From JALONH01 sp046329235 (GTDB taxonomy: Bacteria > Bacteroidota > Bacteroidia > Cytophagales > Cytophagaceae), in contig JAXLVA010000001.1 of NCBI GenBank assembly GCA_046329235.1, positions 2,604,001 to 2,668,000 of the forward strand: a DNA stretch of 64,000 bases, given 5' to 3'. This document shows positions 42,625-50,329 of this stretch, piece after piece. The notes beneath the pieces are model-generated. The model ran no database searches, had not been told where the DNA came from, and saw nothing but the letters and a program-made list of their open reading frames with translations. A program made the translations under genes and the position numbers. Position 1 is the stretch's first letter. Every line of letters starts with the position of its first letter.

Positions 42625-42662
42625 GGCATAGTGTTTGAACTTCACACTATGCCTTTTTTATT
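42625..42662 (+). terminator. Intrinsic terminator after the barrel protein gene
   Basis: A 10-bp perfect stem GGCATAGTGT / ACACTATGCC (42625-42634 / 42644-42653) is followed by seven T. It separates the barrel gene from the next gene on the same strand. Confidence 0.92.
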
Positions 42663-42696
42663 ATAAACACATACGTTTTCACTTAATTGAATTTCT

Positions 42697-43830
42697 ATGA
42701 TGAAAAAAATTCTACTTATCGGGATAGGTTTATTTATTAGTTCCATTACCTGCTTCGCTCAAAAAGCTAACTGGGAGAAAGTAACGATGTCTTATGTGCA
42801 ATTACCGCTTAAACCGGTAGCTCCTATGGCAAAAAAATACACGATGGAAGTAATCATGGATGCTGAAGGCGTTCAACAAGGGGTACGTAATTCTCGCCAA
42901 GAATTAATCAACTCGGTTACTCAAACAAACCAAATTTTAGCGAAACAAGGAAAGCCGCAACAAATCATTCCTACGGATGATAACTATTATGCAGTTACTC
43001 GTGACGGGAATGCTTTTAAAACTGCTATTAAATTAGACAACTGTACTGAAGTGACTTCCGGTAACGAATTTTCAGTAGTAGTAAAAGTAGTTGGATTTAA
43101 CCTTACAAGTGTTGCTTTAAAACAAGGTAATGCTACTGTTAACGGTGTAACTACTCCCAACTATTGCTACAATGTCACTGCTTCTTATATCGTAAAATAT
43201 GAAGTTTACGATGCTGCTAACTCCATGGTACGTCAAGAAACAGTTTCAGCTACAAATTCACCGTCTGCCAAAACAACGAAAACATTCTTATCTCAATATG
43301 AATTAGATGCATATTGGAATACACAAACGAATAAAAATGCATTTCTAGTTCAAATGGATGATGAGTTACACAACAGAGCTGTAGCTGCAACCAACAGACA
43401 ATTAGATTCTGAGCTAGGTTTCCCTGTGAAAGAAATGAAAATCGACTTAGCTACTTTTGATGATACAAAAGAGTTTACTTACCCTGAACTACGCCAAGCT
43501 TTTGCAGATGCATCTATGGGCTTTAACTACATGTCAAAAGACAAAAACAAAGCTTTTGAATATTTGAAAAAAGCTATCGCTGTATGGGAAAAAGAAGTAG
43601 CTACAGCTAACCCGGATGACAAAAAAGCTCGTATCAACGAAAACATCCAACAAGCTTTATGGATTAATATTGCAAAAGCCTATTTCTTCTTAGAAGATTG
43701 GGATAAAACAAACGAGTACATCGTACGTTTGAAAGCAGCGGATAAATCAGGTAGCGTTCGTAAAAAATTAGAAGAAGTAGAAGACTTCAAAGAAGAATAC
43801 GAAGCGCGTGTAAAAGCGAATAAAATATAA
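42697..43830 (+). CDS. Secreted protein of unknown function with C-terminal helical repeats
   Basis: A 377-residue protein with a signal peptide (cleavage near SITCFAQ). The middle part (about 20-220) is beta-rich, starting WEKVTMSYVQLPLKP; I do not recognise it. The C-terminal part (about 265-370) has TPR-like helix pairs such as DKNKAFEYLKKAIAVWEKEV and INIAKAYFFLEDWDKTNEYI. It is probably periplasmic. No family assignment or partner is evident. Confidence 0.75.
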   Translation: MMKKILLIGIGLFISSITCFAQKANWEKVTMSYVQLPLKPVAPMAKKYTMEVIMDAEGVQQGVRNSRQELINSVTQTNQILAKQGKPQQIIPTDDNYYAVTRDGNAFKTAIKLDNCTEVTSGNEFSVVVKVVGFNLTSVALKQGNATVNGVTTPNYCYNVTASYIVKYEVYDAANSMVRQETVSATNSPSAKTTKTFLSQYELDAYWNTQTNKNAFLVQMDDELHNRAVAATNRQLDSELGFPVKEMKIDLATFDDTKEFTYPELRQAFADASMGFNYMSKDKNKAFEYLKKAIAVWEKEVATANPDDKKARINENIQQALWINIAKAYFFLEDWDKTNEYIVRLKAADKSGSVRKKLEEVEDFKEEYEARVKANKI

Positions 43831-43838
43831 ATAGTATT

Positions 43839-43954
43839 TAGGTGCTAGTCATTAGTATTTAGACTTGCATCTTATTACTATTAAAAATAAAAAGCGACTC
43901 CTTATCAGAGTCGCTTTTTTATGCGTTATACTAAATACTAATGACTAGCACCTA
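43839..43954. repeat. 24-bp inverted repeats flanking a bidirectional terminator
   Basis: Perfect 24-bp inverted arms lie at 43839-43862 and 43931-43954 (each containing CTAGTCATTAG or its complement). Between them, at 43889-43919, a GCGACTC / GAGTCGC stem with A- and T-runs forms a bidirectional terminator for the preceding gene and rng. The whole 116-bp unit looks like a small MITE-like element, or a terminator bracketed by a self-complementary cassette. No target-site duplication was found. Confidence 0.8.
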
Positions 43955-43963
43955 GTAACTAGA

Positions 43964-45571
43964 TTACTCTTTCTCATTCACGAACTCTTCGGAATGGATA
44001 TCAATTTGTTCCATTTCGCTTTCCATGTCTATGTTCTGAGACAAGTCGTTCATGAATTTAAATTCCGTTAATCCGAAAGAAGAATCTTGTTGAATTTTCA
44101 CCCAACGATAGTAGCGTAAAAACCACTTAAATCTTCTAGAGAATAAGCCTGCTGTGAAGTAGGAATACAAATAAGGATGAACCATCAGCTTAATGTTTTT
44201 CTCATTTTGCTTCGTGATGATATAATCTAATTTGTGTTCAATTTGATCAGCTACTGCAAGGCTGGCGCTAATTTTACCGGTACCGTTACAAGTAGGACAA
44301 ACTTCTGCAGTGATTAAATTAGTTTGAGGACGTACACGTTCACGCGTAATCTGCATTAATCCGAACTTAGAAAGAGGAAGGATTACGTTCTTCGAACGAT
44401 CATCTTTCATTTCTAATTTCATTCGCTCGTAAATCACTCTACGGTTATCCGGATTTTTCATGTCAATAAAATCGACAACGATGATACCACCCATATCGCG
44501 TAGACGTAGTTGACGAGCAACTTCTCTACAAGCTTCAATGTTGGTATAAAGAGCAGTCTCTTCTTGACTACCTTCGTTGTTAGATTTATTACCGGAGTTA
44601 ACGTCGATAACGTGAAGTGCTTCCGTGTGTTCAATAATCAAGTAACCGCCGCCGGGTAAACTCACCGATTTGCCAAACAATGTTTTCAATTGTTTTTCTA
44701 CACCGGTTTGTTCGAACATTTTGGTTTTACCCTGATAAAGCTTCAAGATTTTTTCTTTATCCGGAGCAATGTTCTTGATGTAATTGCGAATCTCTTCATA
44801 CACTTCTTTAGAGTCTACGTGAATACTGTCAAAACTTTCGTTTAACATATCACGAAGAATAGAAGACGTACGATCTAATTCACCAATTACTAAATCCTTT
44901 GGACGAGCTTTCTTCAATACCGCGATACCGTCTTCCCAAGTTTTTACTAAACCGCGAAGATCTTTATCTAATTCAGCTACCTCTTTACCGGAAGCTACAG
45001 TACGAATAATAACGCCAAAGTTTTCCGGACGAATAGAGGAAATCAAACGCACTAAACGTTGACGTTCTTCTTTGTCGGCAATCTTTTTAGAAACGGAAAC
45101 TACGTTGGAGAAAGGAACCAATACAAGGTAACGGCCTGCTAAAGAAAGTTCGCAGGACAAACGAGGACCTTTACTGGATATAGGTTCTTTAACTACTTGA
45201 ACTAAAATTTGCTGACCTTTTTCAACGACCTGCGGCATTTTGCCGTCTTTTTTAATTTCAGGCTCCAGCTCAAATTTTTTCAATAAAGCAGGTGCTTGGG
45301 CGTTGTTTAGGACGTTTTTAGTAAACTTGGTTAAGGATTTAACCTTAGGTCCTAAGTCAAAGTAGTGCAAAAAGGCATCTTTTTCATAGCCAACGTCAAT
45401 GAATGCAGCATTTAGTCCGGGTACTACTTTACGTACCACCCCTAAATAAATATCTCCTACATTGAACTTTCTGGCCTGATCTTCAAAATGGTATTCTACT
45501 AAACGTTTGTCGTTTATTAGAGCTATGCGCTCACCATCTTGACCGGAACTAATGAATAATTCGTTACTCAC
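43964..45571 (-). CDS. rng: Ribonuclease E/G
   Basis: A 535-residue RNase G-type endoribonuclease. An S1 domain (about 35-125: GDIYLGVVRKVVPGLNAAFIDV) is followed by the catalytic DNase I-like region with the Mg-binding aspartates in LHVIDVNSGNK and IIVVDFIDMKN, and the zinc-link CPTCNGTG. There is no long C-terminal scaffold, as expected for the short type. It processes rRNA and degrades mRNA. A small COX24-like gene lies upstream on the same strand, across a weak hairpin. Confidence 0.95.
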   Translation of the reverse strand: MSNELFISSGQDGERIALINDKRLVEYHFEDQARKFNVGDIYLGVVRKVVPGLNAAFIDVGYEKDAFLHYFDLGPKVKSLTKFTKNVLNNAQAPALLKKFELEPEIKKDGKMPQVVEKGQQILVQVVKEPISSKGPRLSCELSLAGRYLVLVPFSNVVSVSKKIADKEERQRLVRLISSIRPENFGVIIRTVASGKEVAELDKDLRGLVKTWEDGIAVLKKARPKDLVIGELDRTSSILRDMLNESFDSIHVDSKEVYEEIRNYIKNIAPDKEKILKLYQGKTKMFEQTGVEKQLKTLFGKSVSLPGGGYLIIEHTEALHVIDVNSGNKSNNEGSQEETALYTNIEACREVARQLRLRDMGGIIVVDFIDMKNPDNRRVIYERMKLEMKDDRSKNVILPLSKFGLMQITRERVRPQTNLITAEVCPTCNGTGKISASLAVADQIEHKLDYIITKQNEKNIKLMVHPYLYSYFTAGLFSRRFKWFLRYYRWVKIQQDSSFGLTEFKFMNDLSQNIDMESEMEQIDIHSEEFVNEKE

Positions 45572-45612
45572 GTGTCAATGGCTAAGAGTGAAATCCTGAA
45601 CAAACAAGAAAT

Positions 45613-45641
45613 GCCGGTAACTACAATAGCACCGGCTTTTC
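45613..45641 (-). terminator. Weak hairpin between the COX24-like gene and rng
   Basis: GCCGGT / ACCGGC (45613-45618 / 45631-45636) forms a 6-bp stem with a 12-base loop. On the minus strand it is followed by ATTTCTTGTTTG. The T content is moderate, so termination is likely partial. Confidence 0.5.
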
Positions 45642-45668
45642 TAAAACCTTTTACAGGAAGAAATTAGA

Positions 45669-45758
45669 TTATTTCTTTTTGTGTCTGTTTTTTCTTAGGC
45701 GTTTCTTTCTCTTGTGAGTAGCCATCTTGTGTCTTTTTCTTTTCTTACCGCAAGGCAT
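45669..45758 (-). CDS. AURKAIP1/COX24 (DUF1713)-like basic ribosome-associated protein
   Basis: A 29-codon ORF, MPCGKKRKRHKMATHKRKKR then LRKNRHKKK. It matches the pattern of short Arg/Lys-rich AURKAIP1/COX24-domain proteins that are related to mitochondrial mS38 and mycobacterial bS22 and bind the small ribosomal subunit. It is annotated widely in Bacteroidota at this size. The sequence is short and skewed, but the specific HKMxTHKRKKRLRKNR pattern supports it strongly. It lies immediately upstream of rng. Confidence 0.85.
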   Translation of the reverse strand: MPCGKKRKRHKMATHKRKKRLRKNRHKKK

Positions 45759-45785
45759 AATGGTAAATGTTTAATGGTTTAACAA

Positions 45786-46619
45786 TTAGTTAATTTCTTT
45801 GATATAGCTATCTATGATTTCCTGAAATTCAGGGTCAAGATCTAATGATTTTGCACGCTCGTAACATTCTTTTGCTTTGTCTTTGTTACCTACTTGAGAG
45901 TAACAGAAGCCCATGTAAAAGGTGCCTGCGGCATGCTTCGGATTTACTTGTGTTAACTTTTCAAAACGGTCTAATGCTTTTTGGTATTGACCGGATTGGA
46001 TAGACAAGTATCCTAGGTTGTACAACGCAGTTTCGTTTTCCGGATATTCTTTTACTACGTCTTGTAGTATCTTAATACCCTTCATCGGAGCGTCACTTGC
46101 AACATACGTCAGAGCTAATTTAGATCGGATATCCGGATCGTTCGGATTTCCTTCCAGTGCCTTGTTGTATAACACTCTCGACTGATCTTGGTACTTTGCA
46201 CGTTTTTGGTCATCAGCAAAGTCAGCTGCTTGCATATAAGCGTCTGCTGCCTGAACGTATCTAGTACCTGTAGGAGCCAAGCGTGCGGCAAGTTCTCGGT
46301 ACTTAGCAACGGAGTCCAATTGATGAAATCGTTGATAGTACGCCGCAATTGAGTCTGCAAAAATACGCTTTTTTTCTTTATCCACAACCTGCCCTAACTG
46401 ATTTGTCCAATCAGAAAGTTTCTTTGTGTCAGATTCGGTAGGTTTAGCCGTGTGGGAGGATTCCATTAAGTGCTGTAATTCCTCATCCTGCTTCGTGGAA
46501 GCGGGCTGGTTATTTACAGAAACTTCTCGATTCTTAGTGTTTACCAAGGACTTAGGTAGCATGAAGAAAATTCCGATGCCTACTGCCGCCCCTACAACTA
46601 ATACTATCTTCTTATACAT
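45786..46619 (-). CDS. Membrane-anchored tetratricopeptide repeat protein
   Basis: A 277-residue protein with one N-terminal helix (about 3-22, no lipobox), a Ser/Lys-rich spacer, and about five TPR units from residue 90 to the end (for example NETALYNLGYLSIQSGQYQK and HAAGTFYMGFCYSQVGNKDK). It likely faces the periplasm and scaffolds a complex. It lies downstream of hup after a terminator-like hairpin, so it may have its own promoter. Confidence 0.88.
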   Translation of the reverse strand: MYKKIVLVVGAAVGIGIFFMLPKSLVNTKNREVSVNNQPASTKQDEELQHLMESSHTAKPTESDTKKLSDWTNQLGQVVDKEKKRIFADSIAAYYQRFHQLDSVAKYRELAARLAPTGTRYVQAADAYMQAADFADDQKRAKYQDQSRVLYNKALEGNPNDPDIRSKLALTYVASDAPMKGIKILQDVVKEYPENETALYNLGYLSIQSGQYQKALDRFEKLTQVNPKHAAGTFYMGFCYSQVGNKDKAKECYERAKSLDLDPEFQEIIDSYIKEIN

Positions 46620-46631
46620 AAGTGGAGAAAA

Positions 46632-46658
46632 AGAAAGAGCCTGTCGTGAACAGGCTCT
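46632..46658 (-). terminator. Intrinsic terminator after hup
   Basis: AGAGCCTGT / ACAGGCTCT (46636-46644 / 46650-46658) forms a 9-bp stem with a 5-base loop. On the minus strand it runs into TTCTTTTTCT. It lies between the hup stop and the start of the TPR gene. Confidence 0.85.
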
Positions 46659-46680
46659 CTAAGTATTTTGCCTTTTTTGA

Positions 46681-47013
46681 TTAGTCTACGTCTTCTTCGA
46701 TGTTGCTGTACTTGTCAGCCATCAATTTTACTTTCGGAGACACTTTAATTTTCTCTACGAATACTTTAGCCGGCTTAAAGCTTGGGATGTAGTGTTCGTC
46801 AATGATGATAGCAGTATTCTTGGAAATGTTACGAGCTACTTTACGAGCGCGTTTTTTATTTACAAAGCTTCCGAAACCTCTTACATAAATGTTATGGCCT
46901 TCTGACATTGAATCTTTTACCACTTTGAAGAACGCTTCTACAGTTGTAGTCACATCTGCTTTGTCGATTCCTGTTTTTTCAGCGATTTCGTTAATTACGT
47001 CTGCCTTAGTCAT
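46681..47013 (-). CDS. hup: HU family DNA-binding protein
   Basis: A 110-residue HU/IHF-fold protein: TKADVINEIAEKTGIDKADV forms the dimer helices and VRGFGSFVNKKRARKVARN the beta-arm. It has about 20 extra C-terminal residues, acidic at the end (YSNIEEDVD), which is common in Bacteroidota. It bends and compacts DNA. It is divergent from mutY, a gene order frequent in this phylum. Confidence 0.93.
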   Translation of the reverse strand: MTKADVINEIAEKTGIDKADVTTTVEAFFKVVKDSMSEGHNIYVRGFGSFVNKKRARKVARNISKNTAIIIDEHYIPSFKPAKVFVEKIKVSPKVKLMADKYSNIEEDVD

Positions 47014-47171
47014 GATCTATTGTTATATTAATTAATAATTATTAGCCTGAAATTAAATCGGACTGCAAATTTAGTGTAGTATTTGTTAATAAAAAATAAA
47101 TAAGCACATAAAATACTACATAATTTTGTGTCTGATAAGCAATTATCCCCAAAAATTCAATACTCCGTATA

Positions 47172-48227
47172 ATGTCGAGCAAAATTTTCGCTAAAAAACT
47201 GATTAATTGGTATCTGGAACACCAGCGCTCCCTTCCTTGGAGGGAAAAAACGGACCCATATCCCATTTGGATGTCGGAAATCATCTTACAACAAACCCGA
47301 GTTCAGCAAGGATTACCTTATTATAATAAGTTTATTCAGGCTTTTCCTACCATTTTTGACCTGGCAAAAGCCCCGGAACAGCACGTTTTATCCCTTTGGC
47401 AGGGTCTGGGATATTACTCTCGCGCCCGAAACTTACATGCTACCGCCAAATATATCGTGGAGGAACTAGGCGGAAAATTCCCCGATTCCTATGCGAATTT
47501 GTTAAAATTAAAGGGAATTGGACCATACACCGCTGCCGCCATCGCCTCTTTTGCCTATAAAGAAGCTGTTCCGGTGGTAGACGGAAATGTGTTTCGAGTA
47601 TTGGCTCGCTACTTTGCCGACAGTACCGACATCTCCTCCTCTTCTGCCCGAAAACATTTTGAGCAAATAGCTGCTAGTCTGATTTCTACCGAACAACCGG
47701 ATCTTTTTAATCAGGCTATTATGGAATTTGGCTCCCTTCAATGTGTGCCCGTACAGCCGAATTGCGAATCCTGTATTTTCAAATCCACTTGTCAAGGCTA
47801 CCATCAAGAAGTAGTGACGGACTTGCCATACAAATCAAAGAAGACGGCGAAGAAAGATCTCTTTCTTCATTACCTGGTTTTCTATACCAAAGACCATGTC
47901 TTATTAAAAGAGCGTACGGAGAAAGATATATGGAAAGGCTTATGGGATTTTCCGGTCATCGAACACACTTCGGTGTTAAATGAAAAACAGTTTCTTAAAA
48001 AATGGAAACACCCACTTCAAAAAGGTATACAATCGTATCAAACCGATTTTAAACAAACCTTAAGTCACCGACAAGTTTATGGTCAATTTGCCCTGATTCC
48101 GGTCAAAAAAACAGATATGGTAAAGATCCAAAAAGAGTTCTCCGGAGAGTGGCTTCCCAAATTGGCACTTTCTGAACTTCCCAAGCCCGTAATAATCAAC
48201 CGCTTTTTGAAAGATGCCAAAATTTAA
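47172..48227 (+). CDS. mutY: A/G-specific adenine glycosylase
   Basis: A 351-residue MutY that removes adenine opposite 8-oxoguanine. It has the catalytic Glu region RSLPWREKTDPYPIWMSEII, the helix-hairpin-helix LKGIGPYTAAAIASFA, VVDGNVFRVLAR with the catalytic Asp, and the iron-sulfur motif CVPVQPNCESCIFKSTC. The C-terminal NUDIX-like 8-oxoG recognition domain (about 230-345) is present. First gene of the mutY-ssb-gldE-gldD cluster. Confidence 0.95.
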   Translation: MSSKIFAKKLINWYLEHQRSLPWREKTDPYPIWMSEIILQQTRVQQGLPYYNKFIQAFPTIFDLAKAPEQHVLSLWQGLGYYSRARNLHATAKYIVEELGGKFPDSYANLLKLKGIGPYTAAAIASFAYKEAVPVVDGNVFRVLARYFADSTDISSSSARKHFEQIAASLISTEQPDLFNQAIMEFGSLQCVPVQPNCESCIFKSTCQGYHQEVVTDLPYKSKKTAKKDLFLHYLVFYTKDHVLLKERTEKDIWKGLWDFPVIEHTSVLNEKQFLKKWKHPLQKGIQSYQTDFKQTLSHRQVYGQFALIPVKKTDMVKIQKEFSGEWLPKLALSELPKPVIINRFLKDAKI

Positions 48228-48279
48228 GTAATTTTATACTAAGAGTAATATCTTTCAATCACGCTAAACTATTACAATT

Positions 48280-48711
48280 ATGGCTGGAATTAACAAAGTA
48301 ATCCTAGTAGGAAATCTAGGGAAAGACCCCGAAGTAAAGTCCTTTGAAGGAGGACGTAAAGTTGCATCGTTTCCATTAGCAACAACGGAGTCGTACAAAA
48401 ACAAAAACGGCGAACGTGTAGATCAAACCGAGTGGCACAATGTTGTGTATTGGGGTCCGATTGCAGAGGTTATTGAAAAATATCTTCGCAAAGGAAGTCA
48501 AATCTATGTGGAAGGGAAAATCAGAACCCGTTCTTATGATGACAAAGACGGTAACAAACGTTACATCACCGAAATTATGGGCGATCAAATGACGATGTTA
48601 GGTAGCGCTAATCGTAGCGGTGCTTCTTCAGCGGAACCTGCTGTTGCTGCCGTATCTGAATCCGGTTCTTTCTCGGCTGCTTCTGATGCAGCGGATGATT
48701 TACCGTTTTAA
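48280..48711 (+). CDS. ssb: Single-stranded DNA-binding protein
   Basis: A 143-residue SSB: OB fold about 1-110 beginning GINKVILVGNLGKDPEVKSF, a short Ser/Ala-rich linker, and the acidic tip DAADDLPF that binds partner proteins such as RecG and PriA. It has its own terminator downstream, so it ends one transcript of the cluster. Confidence 0.96.
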   Translation: MAGINKVILVGNLGKDPEVKSFEGGRKVASFPLATTESYKNKNGERVDQTEWHNVVYWGPIAEVIEKYLRKGSQIYVEGKIRTRSYDDKDGNKRYITEIMGDQMTMLGSANRSGASSAEPAVAAVSESGSFSAASDAADDLPF

Positions 48712-48813
48712 TCTAAATTAAATGTTGACGACTACCGGCATATCACCACTTGACGAACCTTCCCCTAGGAAATTAGTTTCGGGTGCTATAAAAGTAGGTC
48801 CTCTTAATACATT

Positions 48814-48850
48814 AATGCCTGATGTGTATGCTACACTTCAGGCATTTTAC
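48814..48850 (+). terminator. Intrinsic terminator after ssb
   Basis: A stem AATGCCTGA...TCAGGCATT with inner GTGTA / TACAC pairs, one T-T mismatch and a 3-base loop spans 48814-48846 and is followed by TTACTTTATT. It separates ssb from the GldE-like gene. Confidence 0.8.
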
Positions 48851-48877
48851 TTTATTGTTCACTAATCCCCTACGTTC

Positions 48878-49744
48878 ATGCCGGAAGGTAGTAAACGCAA
48901 CTCTTTTTCCTCATTCCTAAAAAAGCTCTTAGGTAGTAAAGATTCTCCCGAAACTCAACGTGAATACATTGAGATGCTGGAAAGAGAACTCGAACACTCG
49001 ACCGGGAAACTTAGCACCTACGAAGAAAAACAAATTCTTCGCGGACTGATTAAACTGGGTAACACTACTACCAAACAAATCATGCGCTCCCGCATGGATA
49101 TGTCGGCCATTTCCGTAGAGTTGAGCTACGAGGAAGTACAAGACGTTATTGCTAAGTCAGGATTTTCACGTTACCCAATTTATCGTGAAACGATTGATAA
49201 AATCGAAGGTGTACTAAACATTAAAGACTTATTCCCCTTCTATAGCAAAGAGGCTGATTTCCGTTGGCAAACCTTAATTCGCCCGGTAGAATTTATTCCG
49301 GAAAACAAACCGGTAGAAGATTTACTGCGCGAATTTCAATTAAAACATTTTCATATTGCGATTGTGGTAGATGAGTACGGAGGAACATCCGGACTTATTA
49401 CCCTAGAAGATATTTTGGAAGAAATCGTTGGGGAGATTCAAGATGAACACGACGAAGAAACCAAACAATATACACGCATTGGCGACAACAGTTTCTTGTT
49501 TGAAGCTAAGACAGCGTTAAAAGATTTTTGTAAAGTACTAGATATCGAAGAGACTGAACTTGAAGAAATCAAAGGTGAAAGTGAATCCTTAGGCGGATTG
49601 ATTTTAGAAATCAATTCCAATATGCCAAAGGCCGGCGACGTTATACGTTACAAGAACTTCCTGTTCACGATTGAAACCGCCGATGTAAAAAGAATACGAA
49701 CCGTTAAAGTTGACTTGTTGGAAAATGAAGCTGTTGAAGAATAA
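48878..49744 (+). CDS. gldE: GldE/CorC-like CBS-domain protein without DUF21 membrane domain
   Basis: A 288-residue soluble protein with paired CBS domains (about 65-190: KQIMRSRMDMSAISVELSYE, ending EDILEEIVGEIQDEHDEE) and a C-terminal CorC_HlyC transporter-associated domain (about 200-285). It lies between ssb and gldD, where the gliding protein GldE is found in other Bacteroidota. Usual GldE proteins carry an N-terminal DUF21 membrane domain of roughly 180-200 residues. It is missing here, and only 166 bp separate the gene from ssb, so the start is real. The soluble architecture is like E. coli CorC. The role in motility is an inference from position. Confidence 0.85.
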   Translation: MPEGSKRNSFSSFLKKLLGSKDSPETQREYIEMLERELEHSTGKLSTYEEKQILRGLIKLGNTTTKQIMRSRMDMSAISVELSYEEVQDVIAKSGFSRYPIYRETIDKIEGVLNIKDLFPFYSKEADFRWQTLIRPVEFIPENKPVEDLLREFQLKHFHIAIVVDEYGGTSGLITLEDILEEIVGEIQDEHDEETKQYTRIGDNSFLFEAKTALKDFCKVLDIEETELEEIKGESESLGGLILEINSNMPKAGDVIRYKNFLFTIETADVKRIRTVKVDLLENEAVEE

Positions 49745-50315
49745 ATATTTAATCATCCTTCTGAATCTATTGTTAATCGGTAGTTGTACTACAACTACTG
49801 AGTTTACTCCTAAACCCAAAGGCTACAACCGAATTGATTTACCGGAGCACTCCTACACAGCATTAGAAGGGAAACATCCTTATCGTTTTGAACGCTCTAC
49901 TTTAGCTAAAGAATTGCCGGACACTTCTTACTTAGCCGAAGCACACTGGATTGATTTGTATTACCCAAGTTTCAATTCCAATATTCAAATTACTTATAAG
50001 GCTTTAGAACAAAAGAAAAATTTGTTTGACGAGCACGTGGTAGATGCGCACAAGCTTACCTACAAACACGATGTGAAAGCACACGCTATTGACGAAGCCT
50101 TCTACCGCTCTAAAAATGGTTATGCTGTAACGATTTTCGAATTAGAAGGAGAAGTCCCAAGTCAGTTACAGTTTTACGTGACGGATTCTTCTAAACATTT
50201 TCTTCGCGGTGCTGTTTACTTTAAAACAGCTACCAAAAATGATTCTTTAGCACCGGTTATTAATTACATGAAAGAAGATGTGTTACATATCATTGAAACA
50301 CTATCCTTTGATTAA
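49725..50315 (+). CDS. gldD: Gliding motility lipoprotein GldD
   Basis: A 196-residue lipoprotein with a lipobox (LLLIGSC) after a short hydrophobic signal. The start chosen, 49725, is the Met before KLLKNKY and overlaps the end of the GldE-like gene by 20 nt. The body has the GldD pattern: KGYNRIDLPEHSYTALEG, WIDLYYPSFNSNIQITYKAL and a conserved GAVYFKTATKNDSLAPV near the end. GldD is essential for gliding in Flavobacterium and associated with the T9SS; mechanism unknown. Confidence 0.9.
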   Translation: MKLLKNKYLIILLNLLLIGSCTTTTEFTPKPKGYNRIDLPEHSYTALEGKHPYRFERSTLAKELPDTSYLAEAHWIDLYYPSFNSNIQITYKALEQKKNLFDEHVVDAHKLTYKHDVKAHAIDEAFYRSKNGYAVTIFELEGEVPSQLQFYVTDSSKHFLRGAVYFKTATKNDSLAPVINYMKEDVLHIIETLSFD

Positions 50316-50329
50316 AGTAAACTGACTGC

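Noticed and set aside
48722..48865. A 47-codon open stretch before the GldE-like gene, considered as a remnant of a DUF21 domain
   Set aside because: It is hydrophilic, lacks the membrane segments of DUF21, and its 3' half is the ssb terminator hairpin.
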